From contig JAUWIE010000102.1 in the NCBI GenBank assembly GCA_030605515.1, positions 1-15,332 on the forward strand: a stretch of 15,332 nt of DNA, in the 5' to 3' direction. The position numbers and the translations under genes are program-made. This stretch comes from Thermoplasmatota archaeon. Lineage in GTDB: Archaea; Thermoplasmatota; E2; DHVEG-1. Shown here one piece after another: positions 1-7,583 of this stretch (positions are counted from its first letter, which is position 1; every line of letters starts with the position of its first letter). The notes under the pieces are model-generated. The model was not told where the DNA came from. It saw nothing but the letters and a program-made list of their open reading frames with translations, and did no database searches.

Positions 1-116
1 GAATTTTTATCTGATTTTTTATGAGTTTTATTACTAACTTTATTACTAAATCAAAATGATTCAACGATACAAAATATTACATCGAAATATTTATTAAACC
101 AATATTAGCTTACATA

Positions 117-130
117 ATTGTATAAATAAG
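117..130 (+). promoter_or_regulatory. Probable TATA-box promoter of the pilus/secretion operon
   Basis: The element TATAAATA (121-128) follows an AT-rich stretch and fits an archaeal TATA box. A start about 25 nt downstream would fall near 150 and give a leader of about 40 nt, containing GGAG at 178-181 before the ATG at 193. Another AT-rich element near 83-98 could also serve. The rest of 1-192 shows no gene; it holds a 12-nt tandem repeat at about 26-49. Confidence 0.5.
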
Positions 131-192
131 ATGGGATGCCGCAAAAAGAATTATTGTAGTGCATCTACTAAATCTTTGGAGATTTGGTAAGA

Positions 193-1821
193 ATGCTAAA
201 TTTACAGAAAAGTAGGAGAGGAAAGCAGGTAAGGACAATATGTAACGTTTTTATAACAACAGAGTTAAGTGTTATTAGCTTGCTCTCAGGTAAGAAAATA
301 AAGTTTAATCCACGCCCTTTTTTAGATAAGAATAAACAAGAACAAAAAGAAAAGAAAGGTCTTGTTGATTTTCATTTAGAAATGGCAAAAGAAATTGATT
401 CATTAATCGAAAATAATGTACAAGATATGTTAAATGAGTTTGATTCAGATATTGCATCACCAGAGAAACAAAAGAGCACACTAGGAGAGATAGTTGAGAT
501 AAGAAAGCCCTTTAAAAGAAGACCAGAAATGCCCCAGTTTAAAATAGAAGAGCAATCAAAAATCAATTCTGATAATTTGGGTTTTGAAGATGATCTTTTT
601 GAAGTTGAACAACCCCAAACTATTGATTTCAGTTCAAAATTTACAACAGATTTTGAAAATTCAAATAAAATTCGGCATATTGAAAAAATCGAAAATGAAC
701 CGATAAAAGAGGAAGAATTCTTTAGTAAAATGTCAGGTGGTCAGGATAAAGATGCTCAAGAGCTTTTAATGAGTTTTCCCCGTATAAAAGTGAAAAGTAA
801 AGATGAAAGAGGTAAGGATAAAACTGCAACGTATAAATCTACTGAAAAAGCAGGATCATCTCAGAAATTGAAAAATAGTAGCTATTCAGCTAATGATGTT
901 TCAAAGACAAAAAAAGATCTTGAAAAAACAAAAATGGAGATTGAAGAACGGAAAAAAGAACTTGAAAGAGTTGAAAAAGAAGCAAAAGAAAAAGAAAAAG
1001 AATTAAAAAGAAAAGAAAAAGAAAAAGAAAAAAGACTAAAAGAAGAAGAAAAACTTAGAAAACTTGAGTTGAAAAAAGCAGAGATAGAAAAAAGAGAGAT
1101 AGAAAAAGAGAAACTAATAAAGCAAAAAGAAAAAGAGTTTAAAAAGAGAAAAATTGAGCTTGAAAAAAAGAAAATACTTGAAGCAAAAGAAGCCTTAAAA
1201 GAGGAAAAACTAACACAAATTGAGCTTGAAAAAAAGAAAAAAGAAGAGCTCAGAATTGAAAAAGAGAAGGAAAGATTAAAAGAATTAGAGTTAAAGAAAG
1301 CAGAAATTGATTCAAAGGAAAAAGAAAAATTAATTAAAATTGATCAGCAAAAAGCAGAGATTGAAACAAGAGAAAAGGAAAAAGAGATGGCAGTACAAGC
1401 TAAAATTGAAGAAAAAAAGGAAATAGAACTAGAAAGAAAGAAAATACTTGAAGCAAAACAAGCCTTAAAAGAGGAAAAACTAACACAAATTGAGCTTGAA
1501 GCAAAAGAAGCAATAAAAGAGAAAGGATTAAAAGAAGAGCATGAAAAATCAAAGAAAAAATTTGGTTTTAAAATAATGGTCAAGAAAGATAAAAAGAAAG
1601 ATGAAGAAATAAAAACTCCACCAGCAGGCATGCATCACTTTATCCACGGAAAAAAAGTAGCAGAAGAGGAAAACCCCCTTTTAGACAAGGATATTAAAAA
1701 AGTTCTTACAATAATTGATGATCTTTTTGAGAAATTACCTGATGAGGTGATTGAAGAGTTTGCAAATTCAAAGAATTTTGAACTGTATGAAAAAGTTGTA
1801 AGTAAATACAAAAAAAAGTGA
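193..1821 (+). CDS. Charged coiled-coil protein at the head of a type IV pilus-like operon
   Basis: The product is about 542 residues if translation starts at ATG 193, which has GGAG at 178-181 with 11-nt spacing. The in-frame TTG at 184 lies only 2 nt after that GGAG and is less likely. Three regions are visible: an N-terminal segment (about 1-235) with a short hydrophobic stretch near residues 15-30; a highly charged Lys/Glu heptad-like coiled coil (about 237-465); and a compact C-terminal segment (about 470-542) beginning near PPAGMHHFIHGKK and ending in a helical LPDEVIEEFA...FELYEKV region. There is no signal peptide or clear membrane helix, so it is probably cytoplasmic. Its stop is 6 nt before the ATPase gene, which also has a charged N-terminal extension, so a structural or regulatory role at the ATPase/platform is plausible. 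I do not recognise the family. The coiled coil contains a 63-nt internal duplication. Confidence 0.82.
   Translation: MLNLQKSRRGKQVRTICNVFITTELSVISLLSGKKIKFNPRPFLDKNKQEQKEKKGLVDFHLEMAKEIDSLIENNVQDMLNEFDSDIASPEKQKSTLGEIVEIRKPFKRRPEMPQFKIEEQSKINSDNLGFEDDLFEVEQPQTIDFSSKFTTDFENSNKIRHIEKIENEPIKEEEFFSKMSGGQDKDAQELLMSFPRIKVKSKDERGKDKTATYKSTEKAGSSQKLKNSSYSANDVSKTKKDLEKTKMEIEERKKELERVEKEAKEKEKELKRKEKEKEKRLKEEEKLRKLELKKAEIEKREIEKEKLIKQKEKEFKKRKIELEKKKILEAKEALKEEKLTQIELEKKKKEELRIEKEKERLKELELKKAEIDSKEKEKLIKIDQQKAEIETREKEKEMAVQAKIEEKKEIELERKKILEAKQALKEEKLTQIELEAKEAIKEKGLKEEHEKSKKKFGFKIMVKKDKKKDEEIKTPPAGMHHFIHGKKVAEEENPLLDKDIKKVLTIIDDLFEKLPDEVIEEFANSKNFELYEKVVSKYKKK
1168..1500 (+). repeat. 63-nt direct repeat inside the coiled-coil gene
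   Basis: Copies lie at 1168-1230 and 1438-1500, exactly 270 nt (90 codons) apart, with one mismatch (G at 1189, C at 1459, changing Glu to Gln). Each encodes KKILEAK[EQ]ALKEEKLTQIELE. Near-identity at third positions suggests a recent in-frame duplication or gene conversion that lengthened the coiled coil. Confidence 0.85.
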
Positions 1822-1827
1822 GTAAGT

Positions 1828-4368
1828 ATGGGTCTTTTGGAAAAAGCAGAACAAAAAAAACATAATCTTGAAAAAACAAAAGACATTGAAAAAGAACAAC
1901 CAACAGATAGACGGCTTGCAAAAACCCAACAAATAAAAAAAGAACTTGAAATAAAAGATAAAAAAGAAAAACTCCCTCAAATAGATTTATTAGAAAAAAC
2001 AAAGCAAAAAAAGCAAGGAGTACTAGCTATAAAAAAGAGCCCTGAAGAAAAACAAGAAGAAACCAGGGAATTTTATGAGAATTCAAAAAGCTTTGAAAAA
2101 GAACAATCAACAAAAGGACTACTTGTAAAAGCCCAACAAATGAAAAAAGAATTTGAAATAAAAGATAAAAAAGAAGCAGGAGAAAAATCACAGAGCCCAG
2201 AGGAAACAAAAGAAAAAGAACTTATTGAAGAAATAGAGCAAGAAAAAAAAGAGGAATCAAGAGAAATTCAAGAAAATAAAAAAGACTTTGAAAAAGAACA
2301 TATTGAAGTTGATCTGCTTACAAACACACAACAAATAAAAAAAGAACTTGAAATAAAAGATAAAAAAGAAAAGACTACTTCTGTAGATCTATTAAGGAAA
2401 ACAAAAGAGAAACAAAAAGAAATTGTCGAAAAATCACAGAGCCCAGAGGAAATAAAAGAAAAAGAACTTATTGAAGAAATAGAGCAGGAAGAGCAGGAAA
2501 AACAAGAGACCGCTGAGAAACTAATCCAAAAAGAAACTAGAAATATCGAAATAATAGATGAAAAAACAGGATTTGGCTGGAAGGAACTTGGGACAAGACA
2601 GATTGTTTATGATAAAGATATAAATGAATATCTGTACGAGGTCTCAGAACCTGTGCTAAATAAGATGGAGTTAAAAATAAAAAACGAACTTGTTCGCTTA
2701 TTTAAAATGCTTGCTGATGTCAACGTATATGATCTAGATAAAGAAGAGAAGAAAAAATATCTTGAAGAAACATTAGAGCAAATAATAATTGATAACGATG
2801 TAAAGTTTTATATTGAGGAAGAAGAAAAACCAACAGAACATTCAAAAATGAACCTATCTTTTTTAAGAAAAGGAGATAAGAAGAAAAAATCTGAAAAGAA
2901 TAATGAAAAAATAGAAATAAAGAAAAAAACATTTTTATCCAAAAAAACTGAAAAAAAATCAAGCGGAAAATCTCAGCCTACAAAAAAGAAAACAATAAAA
3001 CAGTTATTTAAGAAGAAAAAAGAGGGTGCATCTGATAGTATAACACAAAAAAAACCATCTAATAATACTTCGAGTCTAAAATCTCTAAAGACAAAAAATG
3101 AAACAGTAGATAGAATAATAAATAAAATTGAGCTTTCTGAGGAAGAACAAAAAGTAAAAGATGATATTTTTTATCATATTTTTAGGGAGTTTATTGGTTA
3201 TGGAAAGATGGATATTCTCATGGCTGATGAGGGTATTGAGGATATCTCTTGCGATGGTGATCATGTACCTTTGTTTATCTATCATAAGAAATATGAGGAG
3301 GTTACTACAAATATTTATTTTGATGATTCAGATGAACTTGATTCTTTTGTTGTACGTCTATCTCAGATATGTGGTAAACAAATATCGATATTTTCTCCAA
3401 TAGTTGATGGTAAATTACCGGATGGTTCAAGGCTTCAAACTACTCTTTCAAAGACAGTTACCAAAGGCTCAACATTTACAATTAGACGGTTTAAAGAAAA
3501 CCCGCTCACCCCAGTTGATCTAATTGGTTTTAAATCATTTTCTATTGAGATGGCAGCATATTTCTGGATGGCTATTGAAAACGGTGCATCTATTTTATTT
3601 TGCGGTGGAACGGCTAGTGGAAAAACAACTGCGTTAAATGCTCTTTCGTTGTTCATTCCATCAGCACATAAGATTATTACTATTGAGGATACAAGAGAGC
3701 TTAACTTACCACATAAAAACTGGATTGCAGGTACTACAAGAAAAGGCTTTTCATCTACAGATAATAAAACAGGAAAAGACATTGATATGTTTGATCTAAT
3801 AAGAGCAGCATTAAGACAAAGACCACGTGTGGTAATGGTAGGTGAAGTAAGAGGAAAAGAAGCATATAGCCTTTTCCAGGCAATGGCAACAGGACATACT
3901 TCATATGCCACAATACATGCAAGTACAATACATACTTTAATACAGAGATTGGAGAACCCGCCAATATCACTCCCAAGAGCACTTCTAACATCACTAGATA
4001 TAATAGTCTTTCAAAATGCAGTAAACATTGGTGGGAAAATGGTAAGACGGATGACAAGTGTAACTGAGGTAATTAAACTTGACCCTGATACAAATCAACT
4101 AATTTTTATGGAACCGTTCAGCTGGGTTTCAAAAACAGATGATAGATTTGAGAGTAGTGGTACTAGTAAAATATTGAACAATATTAGATTACAAAATGAT
4201 TGGTCTGAAGAAAAAATCAATCAAGAACTTGAAAACAGAGGTCTTATACTAAACTGGATGAGCAAAAATAACATAAATGACTATAGGGAAGTAGGCAGAA
4301 TCGTATCAGATTACCGTAAATACCCAGATAGGGTGTTAAAAAAAGTGATGGAGGAAATGAAAAAGTGA
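1828..4368 (+). CDS. Type II/IV secretion-type ATPase (GspE/TadA/ArlI superfamily) with repetitive N-terminal extension
   Basis: The hexameric motor ATPase expected to power pilin assembly. Its C-terminal part (about 432-846) has the full family signature: Walker A GGTASGKTT (593-601), Asp box IEDTRE (619-624), Walker B-type VVMVGEVRG with E673 (668-676), and His box GHTSYATIHAS with H690 and H697. The segment FREFIGYGKMDILM...GIEDISCDGD just after residue 432 is typical of archaeal GspE-like proteins. Residues 1-245 are a Lys/Glu-rich region of imperfect repeats. Residues about 247-330 look like the usual ordered N-terminal domain (TGFGWKELG...EYLYEVSEP). About 100 lysine-rich, low-complexity residues (331-430) then separate it from the motor. 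At 846 residues the protein is clearly longer than a typical archaeal homologue. The gene follows the coiled-coil gene by 6 nt and overlaps the next gene by 4 nt, indicating co-transcription. Assignment to the superfamily is secure; the exact filament type is inferred from the neighbouring pilin. Confidence 0.95.
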   Translation: MGLLEKAEQKKHNLEKTKDIEKEQPTDRRLAKTQQIKKELEIKDKKEKLPQIDLLEKTKQKKQGVLAIKKSPEEKQEETREFYENSKSFEKEQSTKGLLVKAQQMKKEFEIKDKKEAGEKSQSPEETKEKELIEEIEQEKKEESREIQENKKDFEKEHIEVDLLTNTQQIKKELEIKDKKEKTTSVDLLRKTKEKQKEIVEKSQSPEEIKEKELIEEIEQEEQEKQETAEKLIQKETRNIEIIDEKTGFGWKELGTRQIVYDKDINEYLYEVSEPVLNKMELKIKNELVRLFKMLADVNVYDLDKEEKKKYLEETLEQIIIDNDVKFYIEEEEKPTEHSKMNLSFLRKGDKKKKSEKNNEKIEIKKKTFLSKKTEKKSSGKSQPTKKKTIKQLFKKKKEGASDSITQKKPSNNTSSLKSLKTKNETVDRIINKIELSEEEQKVKDDIFYHIFREFIGYGKMDILMADEGIEDISCDGDHVPLFIYHKKYEEVTTNIYFDDSDELDSFVVRLSQICGKQISIFSPIVDGKLPDGSRLQTTLSKTVTKGSTFTIRRFKENPLTPVDLIGFKSFSIEMAAYFWMAIENGASILFCGGTASGKTTALNALSLFIPSAHKIITIEDTRELNLPHKNWIAGTTRKGFSSTDNKTGKDIDMFDLIRAALRQRPRVVMVGEVRGKEAYSLFQAMATGHTSYATIHASTIHTLIQRLENPPISLPRALLTSLDIIVFQNAVNIGGKMVRRMTSVTEVIKLDPDTNQLIFMEPFSWVSKTDDRFESSGTSKILNNIRLQNDWSEEKINQELENRGLILNWMSKNNINDYREVGRIVSDYRKYPDRVLKKVMEEMKK
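1927..2500 (+). repeat. In-frame diverged repeats in the ATPase N-terminal extension
   Basis: A roughly 43-nt unit encoding QQ[IM]KKE[LF]EIKDKKE occurs at about 1927-1970, 2134-2176 and 2329-2372, spaced 207 and 195 nt (69 and 65 codons). A second unit encoding EKSQSPEE[TI]KEKELIEEIEQE occurs near 2182-2245 and 2428-2491. Spacings are multiples of three and DNA identity is high, as expected for duplication within a coding region. Confidence 0.8.
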
Positions 4369-5228
4369 GATCATCTGTTTATACAAGGTTTTGTCGACGT
4401 CGCTTCTCAAAGACGTTTGAGCAGTTAAAAATGAGTGAAACTAGTAAGAACAGGATGCTTGAGAAAGCAAATATTTGTATGGCCTATCAAGAATATTACT
4501 CAATGATTTTTATGAACATTCTAATCGGATTTATCTCTTCATTTATTTCAACATTTATATTATATCTACTTATTCCACATGATATTACTGCGCTTTTAAT
4601 CCTAATAATATCATCCTTAGCTCCAGTAGGAATTGGTTTATATTATCTTAGTTTACCAAAAACAAAAGCAAAATCTAGAAGTAAAAATATTGATAAGCAT
4701 TTACCTTATGCAACAAATTTTATTAACACAATGTCTGTCGCAGGAATCTCACCTGCAGAAATTTTTGAAACTTTAGCAACAATTGAGTTATATGGAGAAA
4801 TTCAAAAAGATGCAAAGAAAATTACTACAGAAATCAGTATGATGGGAGTCGATACAATTACCGCTTTGAAAAACGCAATTACGGTCTCACCATCTGAGAA
4901 ATTTAAAGAATTCGTTCAAGGAATGTTAAGTGTCATTCAATCAGGAAGTGAATTAGGACCATACTTTGATAGATGTGTTGAAAAATATATGTATACTGAT
5001 CTAATTGATAGAAAGAGAAACTTAGAGGCATTAGCCATAATGGCTGAATCCTTTGTTGTCACAGTTATAGCTTTCCCGTTATTTCTCGTTATCATCCTTT
5101 CAATTATGGGGATGACAAGTGGAGGAATATCATTTGAGTTCATGTATATTCTAGCATTTATGATATTACCACTAGCGTATTTCGGGTTCTATGTAATGAT
5201 GAAGTCAGGGATGGGGGAAACAGTATGA
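4365..5228 (+). CDS. TadC/FlaJ-type membrane platform protein (T2SF domain), first copy
   Basis: A 287-residue polytopic membrane protein of the GspF/TadC/ArlJ family, which forms the inner-membrane platform that couples the ATPase to pilin assembly. Predicted membrane helices lie at about 47-70, 74-96, 228-250 and 258-279. A cytoplasmic helical T2SF-type domain (about 111-227) includes LPYATNFINTMSVAGISPAEIFETLA. The start is GTG at 4365, overlapping the ATPase stop by 4 nt (GTGA), with GGAGG at 4350-4354 giving 10-nt spacing. An internal ATG at codon 23 is possible but lacks as good a ribosome site. The overlap implies translational coupling with the motor gene. It is the partner of the second platform gene directly downstream. 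Confidence 0.88.
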   Translation: MRSSVYTRFCRRRFSKTFEQLKMSETSKNRMLEKANICMAYQEYYSMIFMNILIGFISSFISTFILYLLIPHDITALLILIISSLAPVGIGLYYLSLPKTKAKSRSKNIDKHLPYATNFINTMSVAGISPAEIFETLATIELYGEIQKDAKKITTEISMMGVDTITALKNAITVSPSEKFKEFVQGMLSVIQSGSELGPYFDRCVEKYMYTDLIDRKRNLEALAIMAESFVVTVIAFPLFLVIILSIMGMTSGGISFEFMYILAFMILPLAYFGFYVMMKSGMGETV

Positions 5229-6136
5229 AAACTCTCATTAGAAAAAAAAAATATAATCTAAAACATATCTATGAAAAAGATCAAACCATCCTTATAATAA
5301 TTGTAATTTCATCTTGTTTTTCCATTTTACTATTTTTAATAGGAATATTAACAATCTTTGGAGTTACAGGCATTTCTGAAGATTTTATTTCAGGAGTTGA
5401 CTTTCTTTTATTTGGTTTACTGTCTATAATTGGACCAATAGGTTTTTACTGTCATCTTAAGGAGAAAAAGAGAAGAGAAATAGAGGAACAATTACCTGAT
5501 TTCCTCCGTGAAATAAGCAGTTCAACATCATCAGGAATGACAATTTTTGATGCTATAAAATCTGCAGCAAGGGGAGAGCATGGTAAATTAACACCAGAAC
5601 TTCAGATAATGGCTGCTCAACTTTCATGGGGAATATCAGTAGAAAATGCCTTAGATAACTTTGCCAAAAGAATTAATACAAACGCTGCAAAGAGAATGGC
5701 TATAACAGTGAATAAAGCCTTGGAAATCGGTGGAAATACTTCTTCAGTTTTTAATGCTGCAGCAAAAGAAATCGATCAAGTTAAAAATATTGAACAACAA
5801 AGAAAAGCAGAGATGTCAATGTATGCTATGGTAATTTTCATTAGTTTTTTTGTGTTTCTTGCGGTGATATTGATAATTAATAAAACAATATTTGCTGCCA
5901 TTTTTGATCTTCAAGATCAAATGCCTTCAGGTGGATCTATTGGAAGCAGTAATCTACAGATTGCGGATATCGATGAAAACATGTTAAAATATACATTCTT
6001 TTCATTTGTTATTGTTCAGAGTATTGGTGGTGGTATATTAGGTGGTTTTATGATGGATGGTAGAGTTTCATCAGGTATTAGATTTGGGTTTATCCTTGTT
6101 TTGATATCTTTTTTTGTTTTCAAATTCTTTTTTTAA
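5225..6136 (+). CDS. TadC/FlaJ-type membrane platform protein (T2SF domain), second copy
   Basis: A 303-residue membrane protein of the same superfamily as the preceding gene but clearly diverged from it. Helices are predicted at about 20-46, 57-77, 198-219, 255-275 and 285-303. The cytoplasmic domain (about 85-195) contains LPDFLREISSSTSSGMTIFDAI and KALEIGGNTSSVFNAAAKE, typical of GspF/TadC proteins. The ATG at 5225 overlaps the previous stop (ATGA) and follows a GGGGGA tract. Two adjacent platform genes after one ATPase are common in archaeal type IV pilus loci; the two products probably form a heteromeric platform, by analogy with TadB/TadC. The C-terminal helix runs to the last residues (FFVFKFFF), so there is no cytoplasmic tail. 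Confidence 0.88.
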   Translation: MKTLIRKKKYNLKHIYEKDQTILIIIVISSCFSILLFLIGILTIFGVTGISEDFISGVDFLLFGLLSIIGPIGFYCHLKEKKRREIEEQLPDFLREISSSTSSGMTIFDAIKSAARGEHGKLTPELQIMAAQLSWGISVENALDNFAKRINTNAAKRMAITVNKALEIGGNTSSVFNAAAKEIDQVKNIEQQRKAEMSMYAMVIFISFFVFLAVILIINKTIFAAIFDLQDQMPSGGSIGSSNLQIADIDENMLKYTFFSFVIVQSIGGGILGGFMMDGRVSSGIRFGFILVLISFFVFKFFF

Positions 6137-6145
6137 AAAAAAATA

Positions 6146-6181
6146 TTGTGTTATAATGAACATAATGTAAAAATAACACAA
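6146..6181. repeat. 9-bp inverted repeat between platform and pilin genes
   Basis: TTGTGTTAT (6146-6154) and ATAACACAA (6173-6181) are perfect reverse complements separated by 18 nt. The repeat lies just after the platform gene stop and ends 4 nt before a candidate TATA box for the pilin gene. It could be a regulator-binding site or a processing/attenuation hairpin. No T tract follows it, which argues against a simple terminator. Confidence 0.6.
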
Positions 6182-6184
6182 AGA

Positions 6185-6195
6185 TTTTAAATAAG
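6185..6195 (+). promoter_or_regulatory. Candidate TATA box for the pilin gene
   Basis: TTTTAAATAAG lies 36 nt before the pilin ATG, so transcription would begin near 6215 with a leader of about 15 nt. A separate promoter would let pilin and adhesin be made in excess of the assembly machinery, as is usual for filament subunits. A second AT-rich stretch at about 6209-6216 is a weaker alternative. Confidence 0.45.
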
Positions 6196-6230
6196 AGAAG
6201 CAACAGAAGTTTAAATGTGGACTTGGAGAG

Positions 6231-7583
6231 ATGAGAAAAAACGTTTCGTTTATGGATTCTTATGCGGTATCGGAAGTAATTGGTGCAATTTTACTTATCG
6301 TTATTGCTGTCATTGTTTTCTCGATTATATACTTGAATACATTCCCACTTGATATTCCCCCAGCAGAACATAATGTAAAATTAGTAGGATATGTAACAGA
6401 GAGTGGATATATAACAATAGAACATATTGGTGGAGAAGCCCTTTTTAATTATAAAATTGAGATAAGGAACTTGGATGGAACCTTAGTTAATTCGGATTCT
6501 CATGAAAATCTAGAAGACCCTTGGACGATAGGAGAAGCTATTCTCCCAGATATCGAGACGCCTCTTTTAACTGAGAATCAAAAATTACATGTAATTGTCT
6601 ATTCGAAGAATTCTGCAGGAGATCAAACAACGTTGTTTGATGGTATTTTAATAGGAAAAATAAGAATAGTTCCACTTGGTCCGTATATGCTTGTTTCTAG
6701 TCTTTTTACTAATACAATAGACGAAGATTTAATATGTTTTAATTATACAATAGATGCAGATATTAATGTATCAACTTATATTTACAATTGGGTGGTTAAT
6801 GATGAGTCATTTGCCGAAATTTTAATGCCATTTAATTCAGAGAATGCTTCTTATACCAAAGATTATTCTGGTAATGATAACAATGGAACTGTTATCAGTG
6901 CAACATGGACTGATAATGGTGTAGTTGGAGGAGCATATCATTTCAGTGGGGCAAGCGATTATATTGCATTTGATTTACCAAGTGCTTTTGAAGATATATC
7001 AAATAACGACTTCTCCATCTTACTCTGGATAAATAGCGACGATATTAGCGATGATTGGAGAGTAGTAATGGAAGCACGTAAAGATAATAAGAATTTTGTA
7101 AAGATTTTTCAATTTGGTAACGAAATTCATTTTGGAGTATGTGACGATGGAGTGAAAAGTGCATTGAGAACCGAAAACCTAACTAGTGGCACTTGGTATC
7201 ATATAGTTGGCACATGGGATGCAAGTGAAAAATCATTATCATTATATTGTAATGGAGTGAATTGTACTGAGATTGGTAACAGGAATTATCCATTTGGTGC
7301 TCATGAGGGACTTCATCTGGGACATGGAACTGCAAGTAGTAGATTTTGGCTTGGTTATATTGACGAATTTGAATCATTCGATCATGTGCTCTCGCCTGAG
7401 CAAGCTAATCAGGTTTTCCAGTGTACAAAGGATGGTTTTTCTGATAAACGTGTTATTGTATCTAAGGAAACAAGAATTGGTGATATCTGGCAATGTATAG
7501 TAACTCCAAACGATGGAACACAGGACGATACCCCAGTATGGTCCAATATTTTAGAAATAACAAACTATGGTGGAGGTGAATAA
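6231..7583 (+). CDS. Archaeal type IV pilin with LamG domain nested in an Ig-like domain
   Basis: A 450-residue surface filament subunit or minor pilin. The N-terminus RKNVSFMDSYAVSEVIGAIL followed by a hydrophobic stretch (about 12-35) matches the archaeal Pilin_N leader (PF07790 type). Cleavage by a prepilin peptidase is expected just before AVSEVIG. Residues 40-145 form a beta-rich pilin head. Residues about 198-397 are a LamG/concanavalin-like jelly roll (start LMPFNSEN, then KDYSGNDNNGTV, FSILLWIN, GTWYHIVGTWD, GYIDEFESFDHVLSPEQ). The segments before it (IYNWVVNDESF, 184-194) and after it (IWQCIVTPNDG, near 430) look like two halves of one Ig-like domain split by LamG. ATG 6231 lies very close to GGAGAG (6225-6230); Met8 at 6252 is an alternative. 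The stop abuts the next gene's ATG. LamG suggests glycan or protein binding, so adhesion is plausible. The size far exceeds a simple major pilin. Confidence 0.9.
   Translation: MRKNVSFMDSYAVSEVIGAILLIVIAVIVFSIIYLNTFPLDIPPAEHNVKLVGYVTESGYITIEHIGGEALFNYKIEIRNLDGTLVNSDSHENLEDPWTIGEAILPDIETPLLTENQKLHVIVYSKNSAGDQTTLFDGILIGKIRIVPLGPYMLVSSLFTNTIDEDLICFNYTIDADINVSTYIYNWVVNDESFAEILMPFNSENASYTKDYSGNDNNGTVISATWTDNGVVGGAYHFSGASDYIAFDLPSAFEDISNNDFSILLWINSDDISDDWRVVMEARKDNKNFVKIFQFGNEIHFGVCDDGVKSALRTENLTSGTWYHIVGTWDASEKSLSLYCNGVNCTEIGNRNYPFGAHEGLHLGHGTASSRFWLGYIDEFESFDHVLSPEQANQVFQCTKDGFSDKRVIVSKETRIGDIWQCIVTPNDGTQDDTPVWSNILEITNYGGGE
7572..7579 (+). promoter_or_regulatory. Strong Shine-Dalgarno site for the adhesin-like gene
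   Basis: GGAGGTGA is a full match to the archaeal anti-SD tail and lies 4 nt before the ATG at 7584. It sits inside the last pilin codons (encoding Gly-Gly-Glu), so the two genes are probably translationally coupled. Confidence 0.75.

Noticed and set aside
1..23. Open frame ending in TGA at 21-23 as the tail of an upstream gene
   Set aside because: Only seven codons are visible and other frames are equally uninformative in this AT-rich stretch.
900..1560. Lysine/glutamate-rich region as a non-coding repeat or CRISPR-like array
   Set aside because: The reading frame is continuous, repeats are in multiples of three, and there are no regular repeat-spacer units.
1344..1631. Antisense open frames rich in Ser and Phe opposite the coiled-coil and ATPase genes
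   Set aside because: They are complements of AAA/GAA-rich codons; composition is not protein-like and no ribosome sites or conserved motifs are seen.
3435..3911. 158-codon antisense frame across the ATPase motor domain
   Set aside because: It mirrors the Walker motifs of the sense gene, which has strong family support, and it has no independent motif.
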